In this document: positions 42,790-55,390 of the stretch, piece by piece
Numbering within the stretch: the stretch's first letter is position 1
How the letters are laid out: the number at the start of each line of letters is the position of its first letter
NCBI RefSeq assembly: GCF_002078875.1
Contig: NC_034414.1
Location: forward strand, 10,652,225 to 10,716,224
From: Numida meleagris
Taxonomy: Eukaryota > Chordata > Aves > Galliformes > Numididae
DNA length: 64,000 nt
Direction of reading: 5' to 3'
The notes under the pieces: model-generated
The model's input: only the letters and a program-made list of their open reading frames with translations
Database searches by the model: none
What the model was told of the DNA's origin: nothing
Made by a program: the position numbers and the translations under genes

Positions 42790-42900
42790 AGAATCGTAGA
42801 ATCATTAAGGTTGGAAAGACCACTAAGATCATTCAGTCCAACCATTTAACCCATGCTTGTGACCACGTCACTCAGTACTTCACTAGAGTGACACTATATG
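42790..42900 (-). mobile_element. Short CR1 LINE 3'-end fragment
   Basis: AATCGTAGAATCATTAAGGT, followed by GGAAAGACCACTAAGATCAT and CAGTCCAACC, matches the reverse complement of a CR1 3' end. About 110 bp remain and no coding part is left. Confidence 0.8.
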
Positions 42901-45900
42901 CCTGTAATAAAGAGCCATACCAATATGAAATTAAGGGCAAATAGGAAAGGTGGCAAGGATCCTTACATCCTTTTCTGTGATATGAAGAGATAGAAACCCT
43001 TCACCACAAAACTTAGCTGCCCAGAGCTTTAGGGAAAACAGATTAATACTGAAACAAGACAAAACTAGGACTTGCAGAGCCATTAGAATGTTGTCAGTTA
43101 CTTTGATTGACTTTCTGAAAAGCTGGAAGAAATTGCTTCTATTTTTTATAAATGCTGTTTTTGTTAATATTACCCACAACTGTCAGCTCTCAAAGAAATC
43201 CCAAACAAAAAAAAAAGAAAACCACAAAACCAAGCAACAACAATACCCAACCCCCTAGTCCTGAAACCAACAACAAACACCCCACAAACACTTACCACAT
43301 GAGAAAATCTACTTTGGAATTAGAGTTTAGTAATGGAAAGTATGTTTTCTATTGTACTTACTTTCCCATTTTAATTGCATTGCCGTTCTAAGCACACAGA
43401 AATCTGGTGGAAAATATAATGGTGAAGTATGTGGGAGTGGTATCAAACCCAAGTTATTCAGTAGTCAGTCAGCCAAGACAATATGAATTAGCCACGCACA
43501 GGTCTTTGTATTCTTGTTTATGAGGCAGTATCATCATGGCTATAGATTGGTTCTAATATTCTTAGATGTTTGTCTGTGTGCATTTTTCTTTACAAACGTA
43601 TTTCTTTTTTAATCTGTCCGCAAGTGAAGTCTTTGGGATGGGGACTTTGCAAGTAAAGGCAAAGAGGGAAGAAATTTCTGAGAAAGAACTATCTGAGGGT
43701 AATTACTTGAAGGCTATCTTCCCATTGCTGTAGAGTTTCGGGGGGTTTATTTTGCAGAATTTGTAATGGTTTTCTTTTAGAGTACAAGTACGGACACAAG
43801 CATGACGTGGGCCTGAGGCAGGTTATGAGTTCCACACAGTCCTCTGCCCTGAGCTGATAGGAGGTAGGAAAGCACCATCTTGTGGCCAGCGAATGAGCAC
43901 AGTGAGGACCTACAGGAGTCCTCTCATCTGAAGTACTCACACAAATGCTTCTGCTTTTGTCTTGCTGGTGAGTGCAGCTTCCAGTGGGACGTGGGCCAGG
44001 TGAACAGGGGTGGACTTGGGCTGGTGCCATGAGGCAGCCCACGTGCTTACCTCCCAGAACCCTGTGGGAAAAGGGACAGCAGGAGGGTGTTGTAGGCTTC
44101 CAGGGTATCACAGGTCCCCAGGGCCACTGTGTGGAACCGCAGCACCACACAGGGTGTCAGGGAAGTGTGGGTGAGCTGCTGCAGGGATCAGCTGAGAGGT
44201 GTGTGAAGTTCAAGTGATAACAAAAGCACTAACGCCAATATATCTCCTGATGGACCTTTTCAGCTGCCAAAATGGACAGAGGAGCTATAGCTTTTCAGCC
44301 AAACATTTGCCAAGAGGCAGATGTCCTCCTATTCCTAGATCCAGCTGAGTTTTTGGTTCATGATCATGCACCAGGACATAGCTGCATGCACTAATAGAGC
44401 ATCATTTTGAAAGAACCCAAGTGGATTTACACCATGGCTCTTTCCAGATATTTAGATCTCTTTTTCCTCCTCTTAGTGGAATTCATCTTCCTGAAAGCTT
44501 CCATCATCTGCAGTGTGAGAAGGGAGAAGAGCTAATGCTATTGCTTCCGACACCAAACACTGCCAAAAGCAACTATTAGTAAGCAGTAGTAAATTTTGGT
44601 ATCTGCTATCTAATCCAGCACTGTCATGTATAATTAGCAGATTGAATGTCTCTCCAAGGTGAGTAGTTTAACTGCGCTGGAGAATTTGGGCCTGTGCATT
44701 TTTCTGTATTGAACAATGTCAGAGCTATCTCAGAACACCTGAGAACTTCATGCATTTCAAGCTTGTTTTCAGGTATGTTGAGCATTGGCAATTTTGGTCC
44801 AAGTTGGTTGTGCTCACTGCTTGTGACAATTAGTTGAACTCTTCCCTGTCTGCAGGATGGGGTCTACATGGTACATAAATTTTCTTCCTCTTTACTGTCC
44901 TAATAGATACCACGTCCTTCCTGTAGTCTGCACAGAATTGGCCTTTACTTTGCATGTTCCTTTTCAAGTTCTCCTCTTTTGCAGAAAATACCCACAGAGC
45001 ATAGTACATTTTTTTTTTTCAGATAGTATTAATTGCAGTTTCTAAATTTTGTCAAACTTTGCAATACATCTTCTAGGAGCTTTCAATCCATCCTTAGAGT
45101 AATAAAATGGATTGCACCAATTCTCTTTTCTTTCTTTCCTTGGCTTTATCACAATTCTTGTTTAGTGCCAGTTACCTCTTTGGCTGGGGCTGAGCTGTGA
45201 TCCCAGCTAATTCATTAATGTCACCTCCAGAAAGGCAAATGTTGTCTTAAAAAATCTGAATGTGTACATTTGGGCAAGCTTTTTTTGTCATATTATATAT
45301 GAGAAAATACTCTCAGATCCCACTCAGTACTTCATTACAAAGATATTGGCTGTCCACCAAAGAAGATTACACTCATATTTGTCTGGCTTTTTTATTTACT
45401 CCTGTTGTGTCACAATTCTTCTTTTCAATGGCTTTTCCTAATAGTGTCTTGTCACATCATCATATGAAGCAATTTGGCATTGAGTTCATCTGTTCAGTCT
45501 TCTCCAAGGAGACTAAATGTCAGGGAGTGTAGTTGTCTGGAGGTGAAGAACACGTGTGGTGGAGTCATGGGTACAACGGTCTTGAGTAACTGTCACCAAG
45601 GTTGTGTTGGGTAACTGCTCCCAGGATTGCAAACTGAGTGTTTGAGAAGCCAGGGTGTCTCCTGCTCCTCCTCTCCTCCTGGGGCCGGTGGATATAGCCC
45701 ATGGACCTTGACTGTCCCCATCTCAGTAGGCCCCACTGACCGCTATTCACTGTGCAATTTTCTGCCCTCCAGTATAGTTTTGCTGAGCTCATACATCATG
45801 GTTGCAAGCAGCCTTTTTGTTATCATTTTATAGAAAACCCAATCGTTTGCTTAATTTTTGTTTGCTGTCTCTCAGGCCACTTCTGCTCCGTAAAAGAATG

Positions 45901-48900
45901 TTCATATTATGGCTATTTATACACTCTGTAGCATCTTCATAGCTTTGCTAACAATTTGGAAGTCCAAATCAACAATGTGAACAGCAGTAATTTGCCCATT
46001 ATTCTGCTGACATGCTTGAAAGACTGTTATAGGTCTCCACTGTCATGGAGGGAGCCAATTATTCTAACTAGCATGTCCCTAAATAGTTACATAGATAGTT
46101 TGTAATTCCATTTTTAGCTCATGATATAACTGTGTTTTTGAATTGAACAAACATCGTAGTTATAATTATTTGTGTGTAGGGCTGGCCTGCTTTTACAAAT
46201 GAATCCCAAGCAAGCACATCACAGTGCCGGTGTAATGACTTTTCTGTGTAAATACTGGTTTTTAATATATGGAAAAGTCCCAGTAGCTTAGAAGTGTTTT
46301 TTAGCACTTTGTCAGTCCTCCAAGACAATTTTGAGTAACTACATTTTCTAAGAAAGGTTCATACTCTTAGTTAACATAGATCCTTTCCTCCAAGGCTGGA
46401 AAATTCTTCTTTATCATTCTATAGTTAAATGAACTAAGTGTTAAATCAGTTATAAAAATACATGTTGATTTATGTTCCTAATGTAATGCAAGCAGAGAAT
46501 CAAATGGAAAAAAGAAACAGATCTGAATGCTGGAATTGAAGAGTTTAAATGAAAACCACCCAGTTACGGAAATGACTTCTGAAAGATGATGGAATGCCAC
46601 CTTATAATAACAGCACTGATACCTGCAGCATGGGTATCTAAAGCCCACCACACTGCCTCCTGTCTCATCATAGCACAAGCAGCAAGAGGGGCCCACTCAA
46701 AGAAAGGGCAGCCCGGGCAGCCACAGGTGTACCAAGACCTTTTTCTCACCCGTATCCCTCCTCTTTTAAAGTTTTACTATCTATTTGAGTGTTCCCTGCA
46801 GTGTGTGCCAAAACTATGTTTTACATGTGCCACTCTAACGATATAGCAGGTGGGATTTGAAGTAAAGCCCTTCTAAACTGTGCAAAGAAATCTCCTTTCT
46901 CCTGCAGGCTTCAGGATCTCTATGGACATCACCCTTATCATTTTTTTTTAATGGACATGTTCCTTCCTCCCAACTTTTAATCTCCTCTGATCAGAAATTC
47001 AACATTGCATTTTGTAAACTTGGTACTTTTTGCTTCATACCATTTGATGACGTTATTTAACGTTGTTAATTAAGTCACGTCCTATATGTTTCACAATTCA
47101 GTTCTTCCTCCAGATATAGGATTATAGGAACTGGATATACCTACCCAGTTCCTATAATTCAGGTGGCATTTCTCAAGTGATCTAGCTGGAACTCCTTTGC
47201 AGTGTTCACAAAGGACCCCAAATTGATGTAAATATCCTCTGCACCTATAAGGCCCATACACACTGCCAGGGAAGTATAAAGTGCCTGTAATATGATGAGA
47301 ATCTGCACTAACATTTTCATGTCTTCGTTTCAGCCTTAGGTAAAAAATATATCTGGCAAGAAGAGAGGAGAAGCCTTTTCACTTTCTGTTTTAGTAAGTT
47401 TTTATTAACCGTGTAGAAATTAAAACTATAAATATGCTCAAGAAAGGGATAGATTTGTAAATGCATCTTCCAGATGCTAGAGGGCGTAGGAAACACAGAA
47501 AGTCTCTGGAGTAGCCGTTAAAAGAGGTACGAGTGAGACATTTAGAGCAACTTTCTGTTTTTGTAAAAGGATGTTTGCTAATCTTCACACTGATTCTGTT
47601 CTTTTTCTGAAGAGAACTGACTGGAAAGCAGAAGTAGCTTTCTGTTTTTTTTATTAGTTCTGCAGATAATCTAAAAAAATCAATTATTTATAAGGGTACT
47701 GGTCTAAATGAGGATATTAATATGTGCTCCCAATTTTCTTCCAGTGTTCTGAAGAAGCTCCTATCATTATCCCTCAAAATAGAGAGCTACTACTAATGGT
47801 TTTAATGAAAAAAGTGAAAGGTAAATTCCTGGGCATAGTAGCATTTTCATTGTGGAGAGGAACTATAGACTTCAGATTTTTACTTGTCTATCTGTTTTGG
47901 TCAAAATATTCATTAACTTTTCTTCATCTCTATACAGAATTTCTGTGCTAGTGAAAATCCTGTTGTGTTTTGTGTTGCAATCTAAACGTCTACTAGTAGA
48001 ATACCTGCGTGAGGGGGATTTTGGTAGATGCTGAGCAGTATAGACGAAGGTTTTTTTCTGTTAGCATTTTGACAGTAAAGTTCACAGGGCATACCCTAAC
48101 CATGTCAGAGGAACAGGGCTGCCAGAATTACTCCTTGGAAGACCTCTCCAAGTAGCAGGGTTTTTTGTTATCAGTTCAGAGTAATACCAGAGATCTGAGC
48201 TTTCCCTGGCCTGTAATGGAGAAAAGATGTACATATTGATAAGTTTATGTTCAGTTTCTCAAGTCGGTTAATGCTCCTCAAAACAAACGTACGGACATTT
48301 CACGGGACTCCAATTTTAAAAGAAAGGATTCCCCTCAGCTGCTGTGAACTCCTCCTTTTTCCCCAGATTTTATGCTTGAGGCCAGATATAGACGCTGAAT
48401 GACAAAAATATATTCTAGTAAACAAAACAGGACAGGTGGAGTAATGAAACTCTGCTGAATTATTCATTGGGTCCTGAATGATGCAGAGAGAATTATTACA
48501 GTGAACAAACAACCCTGAAGTGAGGAGCAGCACAAAGAATAGCCCTGCAGTACACCTGACCTGTTTTCCCAGGTAGGCATCTGCAGAAAGAATACCTTGT
48601 ATAAATGAACTGGAACAGCCATGCTTGGTAGCTGTCCGTTACTCGTCTGGAAATGATCAGTCTAATTCCAAAATCGGTTTAGTTTGTGCTACAGTGCCAT
48701 GGACATCAAACTAAAAGCACATTCAAGTGCTTTGCTGAAAAGCAACAGACTTCTATGCATAGAGAAGTACACCTCCAGGTCTGCTGGCTGAAACCTGATG
48801 ATGCCTTCTAATAAATGTCACAGGTAAAGAGAGGAACAAAAAATACATGAACACTGAGCTGACTCCAAGAAACAGTGCATACCAATATGTCATTTTGACC

Positions 48901-51900
48901 TCTGAAACATTTTCCAAGCTTGCCTTTAGAAGTTGAGAAGCTGTACAATCTCAACACAATGGTAGGTATCTTGAGGTAGGGTACTCCTACTGCTGTTAGG
49001 GTTTTTAATAATGATCAGCGGTGTGCTACTGGACAGGGTGGGGAAGTTAAAGGAGAGTGCCCAGCACGGGCAGAGCAGCTGGGGTAGACGAGGTTACAAT
49101 GGTTAGGCCAGCCATGTCAATAAAAATAACTCACCTTGGAAATAAAAAATTGTTGGAGGTATATTCTCAGGTGGTGCTGGGAGGGAGTTTTTCTTGGTGC
49201 TTGCCAGTTGTGTTAGTGAGTGAATCAGCAATTCAGTCTTCAGCTCCAGATGAAACAGAATGAATTTTAGATCAACCCCTCCCATCTTTCTGTGTTCCAA
49301 ACACCATTACATAACTCAGAAGAAGTAATAAAACTGTCAAAATTACTACATAATAATCTGATCACTAGCATTCACACATGACAGAGCAGCAGTGGTGAGA
49401 GAGCCATACTCTCATTTCAGATTTGTTCTGGGCCTGGATGTGGTGTTGGTGAGTGCTATCAGATTAAAGAGCAAAACATTGAGAGCACAGTGTTTGAAAA
49501 ATACACCATACAGTGAGGGACAAGGAGTCATAAAATGATATTCCTTGAGAGCCACTTGTACTGGGTATTCAATATGGTAGACAATAAAAGTGTGTAAGTC
49601 AGGGTAGCATTTGAATTGTGCAATAATGAGACAGGGAAAAGCTTGAGTGCTCCAGCTTCCCTGCACATGACTTTGTGTCTTAAGTGATGCTTTTTTCACA
49701 CTGTATTAATATTAAATACTAGTATATAGTAACATCCAGATTAATTTGACTCAGCTGAAGTCCCTTTTTAGATGCCTGGCTTCCTTCTGATGGTGGTAAC
49801 TGCTGAGAGCTGTCATACTGCGTGAGATTCCCTGAGAGCAAGGTACAGATGTCACTACCATAAAATGCCACAGAATGTTAGATTTATTAATCCTTCATGC
49901 TTTTTAAAATGTCATTTACAAAATATTCTTATTTTTTTCCATATTTTTAAATGGAAAGTAAAACTTATTAGGATGCCTTGTAAGCCTAGAGGAAAATTTA
50001 GCAGAATAATCTGATACTTTGGCATAAGAAGCTAAAAGGCTATTTGGTTTGCAACTGGATACTAAGCATACGGCCATTAGAGAAAGTAACTCTTTGCTTC
50101 AAGGCATTTTTCTTCCTGGTAGTCATTTCCAGAGTGACTGATAGATGGTTAGTCCTAAAAATGCAGGCTTTAGTTTAGTACGCTATTATTAACTTCATGT
50201 GGTAGGAGACTGCTGTCTTTGCATTTTCTGCAGCAGATGTGCACACCACCTTTGATGTCTCCTTTTGATGAGACTATTGCTAGGCAGAGGCATGGGAAAT
50301 TTGTAGTGTTGTTTCTTTGAAATTCATAAGTTTATGGATTGCCATTGCCGCAGACCTCCTCCTTCTTGACTGGGGATATCTGCAGTACCTGGGTTTGGTG
50401 CTTTATTCTCTGAGCTTGACTTCTAAGAGATCATTTCTAGCGATCATCACAGAGGACTGTGATGGAACACCACTTATTCTAGTTATGTACTCATGACTTC
50501 TTCTGCCCAACAGGCTTGCTATTTTTACTTGATTTTCTGTCTTATCTATGTCTATATGGCTGAAATAGGATGATTAGTTACTGTTTCTCTGAACTTTTGA
50601 CACTTGCTGGCTGTTTTCTGTGTGTTATTCCCTATCCAGCAGATGTTTCTGCACATGAGCAGCCCGGCCATTCAGCTTATTTTGTTTGGATGACAAAGCC
50701 TTAATTTTGTCTTCTGGATGAAGGCTTTCGAGCATGGAGACTGCCTGATTTTTTTTGTGGAAGGACTCCAGTGGTTTCGGCATTCTTGAATGATTGGATG
50801 TATGACATTCAACTGCTGCATTATCGCTGACCTCACTAGAGGTTATGTGATTCCTTAAGCATTTCTCCAGCCTGCTTTGGGTGCGCTGTGTTCTCAAAAG
50901 GCCATGACTTGAGTTCATGGAAGTCCCATGTGAGCAGCCCTTGAGGTTACTGACATTCTTGAGCCTGGGCTTGAAAAACACTGCCTGATGTTTATAGCTG
51001 AAAGTCAGATCTATTCTTCCCTTTGAGATATATGTGGAGAGTAGTACACTCTGCTTAAGTCTGGCTGGTGGTATTTCCAAAAAAAAAAAAAGATTCCAAA
51101 ACAGATAGTTCACTTTTCAGGTCAGATTTCCAAACAAGCCCTACAGCCAGCATGTCTCATTGGGAAAAGGAAGCCAGCCTGAGCACTGGCTATAAAGAGA
51201 TGACAAAGTGGGAAGTTTAGGCAAAAAAAAAATGACCTGGTAAAGCCCTCTTTAGACTCTTTGTTTTGGGCCACAGTGCTTGTATGAGCGGGAAGAACAT
51301 GTAGAAACCTGGCCTTGTCCTCGGTGCTGTTGGTAGGTCAGGGTGTCTTGAGAGAAGAGAAAAGCTGGGTTTCCCCTGACAGCAGTGATTTTTTCCATTG
51401 CTTGTACAAGAAATGTGACATTATTAGGTTGCTGGAATAAGTACCTATGGAAGGTAGAAAAGGAGAAAGGAATTTTTCTTTCTGTTTTCTTGTTAGAAGA
51501 TGAGCAAACTAATGCTTCAGTCATGCAGGGACTTTCCTGTGTGCTTTACCTTAGGTACTGTCAATAGTTTCATTGCTGTGTGGCACAACCAAGCAAGGCT
51601 AAGCAGGGTTAGAGAACACGTGTAAATGAGAATATATCAAGCATAACATAGGAAGAAATAAGCCAGAAAAGACTCAAATCCAAACTTTAAATTAAAAGGA
51701 GGAAGATCATTCTACTTCTTCCTCCTTTCAAGTATTTGGGAGGCCAGTTCTGGCTATGAATTGAATGAAGCAAGAAATGTGCCCTGATGTTAACAGAATT
51801 TGGGATGCTGTTTAGTTTGTGAACTTAAGGTAAGCATTGGATGAAATCAGAGAGTGAGAGAAAAGGGAAATTGAAGCACAGCAGAAAAGAAATTTTTTGC

Positions 51901-54867
51901 TGTGTGCATGCGGTAGCAGGATGCAACCACATCCGGTAGGCAGGAAAAAAAACAATGAGATGGTACCATTAGGAGTGCTAAGGAGCGCTGGTGCAGATGC
52001 CAGCGCATGCTGACCAGTCTGAGTGCTTACAATGAGCACAATTAATACCGTATTCTTAGGAAGGTAGTGGAATTTGCAGTGCAGCCAAAAAACAACTAGA
52101 CCATTTTCCAAGTCCTGATTATTTCCTAATGAACTGCTTGACCCCAAGGGCCTCTAGCAGCCATGAAATTCTGCCTTTGCAAAGCCCCTTAGAATAGTTC
52201 CATTCAAATACAGACATAATTACACCTCTCCTCACAATATCACATTTCAAATATCCTCCCAGTAATCAGAATTACTGCAGTGTGTGAGGAGTGAAGAGCT
52301 CCTTTATCCTTACAGCAGAGAGCATTTGAGCTGTTATGAGCTAAAGAAGGTTTATAATGGGAAAGACTAATAGAAAAGGCTTTGAGGCATCATCACAGTC
52401 ACAGAAAGGCACGAGCAAATTTGAGTCTGTCAGAGAGCTACAATGCTGTGCCTTTACCGGGAAAAGCTCAGATGGAGGTTGAGCAAGAAATAGCAAGACT
52501 CCCCTGCCTCTACCTCAGAAAATAGCAGCTTCAGTAACGTTGTATGTATTAGTTGGTTCTCATGGTTTTAATCTTCTAACTTGCTCTGATTTTTACTATT
52601 CAAGGCTGATTTCTGTTCGGCAGTTTTACATTTAGGAGAGTTCGCACCAGCAGAATTGCAACTGTGTAGCAGACAGAATGACTCTCACACTCACAGGTAG
52701 GACGGGAATACGATGTGTTCTGATGCAGTGTGAGCTGGTCAGGTGGCAAAATTGTCCATGGAAATCTCTCTGGTTCTGGCTGTGACTATTAATAATTTTC
52801 CTTATTTGCAACAGCCCCTCAGTTTTGTGTCTCCCCTTGATGAGGAGGAGAAATATTGACCTCATAAGGGGTTTCTTCCAGTTTGATTTTTGTGCCAGTA
52901 CATAGTTTATTAATAACAGCATGCTTTTTCACATGTACGTAACACAGGAGCAAGCCTGTAGGAAGTTTCAATCAGCAATACTGTGTTATGCTGTGACATT
53001 CAGAGCTCCGCCTTCCAGGATGGAGTATGAATGTTTGTCAGCCATACTCCTATAGCCTGTTATTATGATGCTCACTTTACAGTTACAAGTAAGACACATT
53101 CAACAGCTATATAGATAGGAAAAACTACAAAACTGTGGTATTTCATGGATACTGAGTTCCTACAAGTTTTATTAGAATCAGCAGCTAGTGGAGTGAGTCC
53201 ACTAAATGTACAGGAAAAATGAGTTTTGTTAGTTCTGCTGCTCATGCAGTTTGCAGTTTGCAGGTTCTCTTCAATGGGAGAGATGTTCATGGCACAGAGG
53301 TGGGGCTTCTCAGGAGCTGGCCATTTTTTTCGAATACAAAGCAGCTCATTGTGGTGATTTGAATGTGGAACAGAAAGTGAGTGCACAGAAAGCAACAAAT
53401 AGCTGAGCTAGAAACAGAACCTGAAGTCACATCCAAGTGGCATGTTGTTGCATTGCATTCGTCTTTGTGCATCCCAGCCCAGCTGAGAGAAAGGTGTCTT
53501 ATGTGCCTGTTGTCATCGACACAAAGAAAGATACCCAAGCAGTGAGTAAGTAGTCTTGAAAATGGAGGAAGAAACTTCGTTGAAATTGCCTGCAAAGTCT
53601 GAGGTCTGTAACCATATACAGAAACAAAATGAGCTGGCTTGACTGAAACCCTGTAATTTCCTAGATTACTAGTTCACAAAGATACGGTTTAGTACAAAGT
53701 GAGGGTTGCTAACTGAGAAAAGTAAAATGTCGTTCAATGGATATTGATTTGTCTAATTACACATAGAATTTATTTAAAGCAGAGACCAGTCTGCTTTGAA
53801 ATTTAAAATAAAATAGGTAGTGGGTGTGTGTCTGTCTGCCTGCATTTACTGTTGGAAGCACTGAATTCCCACATGTGGGATCATTTAGTTGGTTTTAAAA
53901 TGAACAAGAAGAAATGCACTTCTAGATACTAAATCTTCTTATCTTTGATAAAGTGCATGTGATCCCAGGTTGTCTCTATGGTGGTATCAAAGTAGCACTT
54001 GACAAAATGAGGGATTTTTTATATCACTAAGTATCATTTGTAGATCTAAAAAGAACAGTGGGAATGGGCTGAGTACCAAGGACTTTGGCTGATGGTTACT
54101 CTGTGGAAAGAGCTCTGAGGGGTGAAGAGGGTGAGCTGGAGCCGTTGTGCCGTGGAAGCTGGTCATGGGCATTTTTCCCATCTCTTTTGGTCTCTACAAG
54201 TCGTGGGGACTGGAGAAATTCAGTTTCTTACGAACCCACTAATGGGAAGTAGTGGATGACACACTCCTGGTGCAATTTTTCCCCGGCTTTCATTAACCTC
54301 TGTATAGATATTATTTTAATTAAAATAATCTTGACAGCACCTATGAAAAAGCTGTGGGGGCTGCAATGGCAATTAAATGTGTTGTCAAAAATGACAAGCG
54401 GCCTGGTATCACTGGAAGGAAATTAATGCTCTGACCAATAATGGAATAGTAATCTTAATCCAGAGCTTTTTGCCTCTCAGGAACTCCTTGAAATGGATGG
54501 ATTTTGGAGATCAGGCTATTTTAGAACAAGGCAGTAGAGCAGTAGGTACCATAAAGCATCTCTGTTTCAAAAGACAATGTCAAACTGGTGTAATAGTGGC
54601 TGATAGCCAGCCAGAATGAAATGTGATACTAATTGGACATTAATAATGGTGTATGTGCAAAGCCCTGACTTTTACTAAACTTCAGTATCAGAAAAATTGG
54701 AAATTATATTCAATATTAGGTTTTGGAAGTGGAGTTTAACAATGATCTGCACCAGTGCCTGTTGTCTGCTTTGGGCTGTCTGCTGCAGGGAGAAGGCATG
54801 GAAATTCACTTGAGTGGAATTAGCTTGGCCCACTGTCAGCAACCATAAGAACTGAAGAGTGGGATCA

Positions 54868-55390
54868 GAGAATCATAGAATTGTAGAATCACAGAATGGC
54901 TTAGGTTGGAGGGAACCTTAAAGCCCATCCAGTTCCAACCACCTGCCATGGGTGGGATCACCATCCACTAGATCAGGCTACCCAGAGGCCAATCCAACTT
55001 GGCCTTGAGTGCCTCCAGGGATGGGGCATCCACAGCTTCTCTGGGCAGCCTGTGCCAGTGCCTCACCACCCTGAGTAAAAAAAATTTGGCTAACAGCTAA
55101 CCTTAATCTCCCCTCTTTTAATTTAAAGCATTTTCCCCTTGTTCTGTCACTATAAGACCATGTAAAAAGCCGGTCCCCTTCCTGCTTCTAAGCTTCCTTC
55201 AAGTACTGGAAAACTGCCAATGAGGTCTCCCCGGAGTCTTCTCTTCTCCAAACTAGACAATCCCAACTCCCTTAGCCTTTCTTCATAGGAGAGGTGCTCC
55301 ATCTTTTTGGCCCTTCTACTCCTGGCTAGGGAAACCTGCATTGTAATGTGCCCAAGGTGCTTCAAAGGGACAGTCCTATCCAGCCTTTTC
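54868..55390 (-). mobile_element. CR1 LINE fragment with remnant ORF2 C-terminus
   Basis: The left edge carries repeated CATAGAAT/GTAGAATCACAGAATGG units and TTAGGTTGGAGGGAACCTTA, the reverse complement of a CR1 3' end. The - strand at 55365-55150 encodes LSYEERLRELGLSSLEKRRL followed by RGDLIGSF, the C-terminal part of the CR1 reverse-transcriptase polyprotein. It is truncated at the 5' end and inactive. It is better preserved than the copy at 27188. Confidence 0.92.

Noticed and set aside
43152..43391. 79-codon + strand frame rich in Lys, Thr, Asn and Pro
   Set aside because: It translates an A/C-rich low-complexity stretch (AAAAAAAAAAGAAAACC, AACAACAATACCC).
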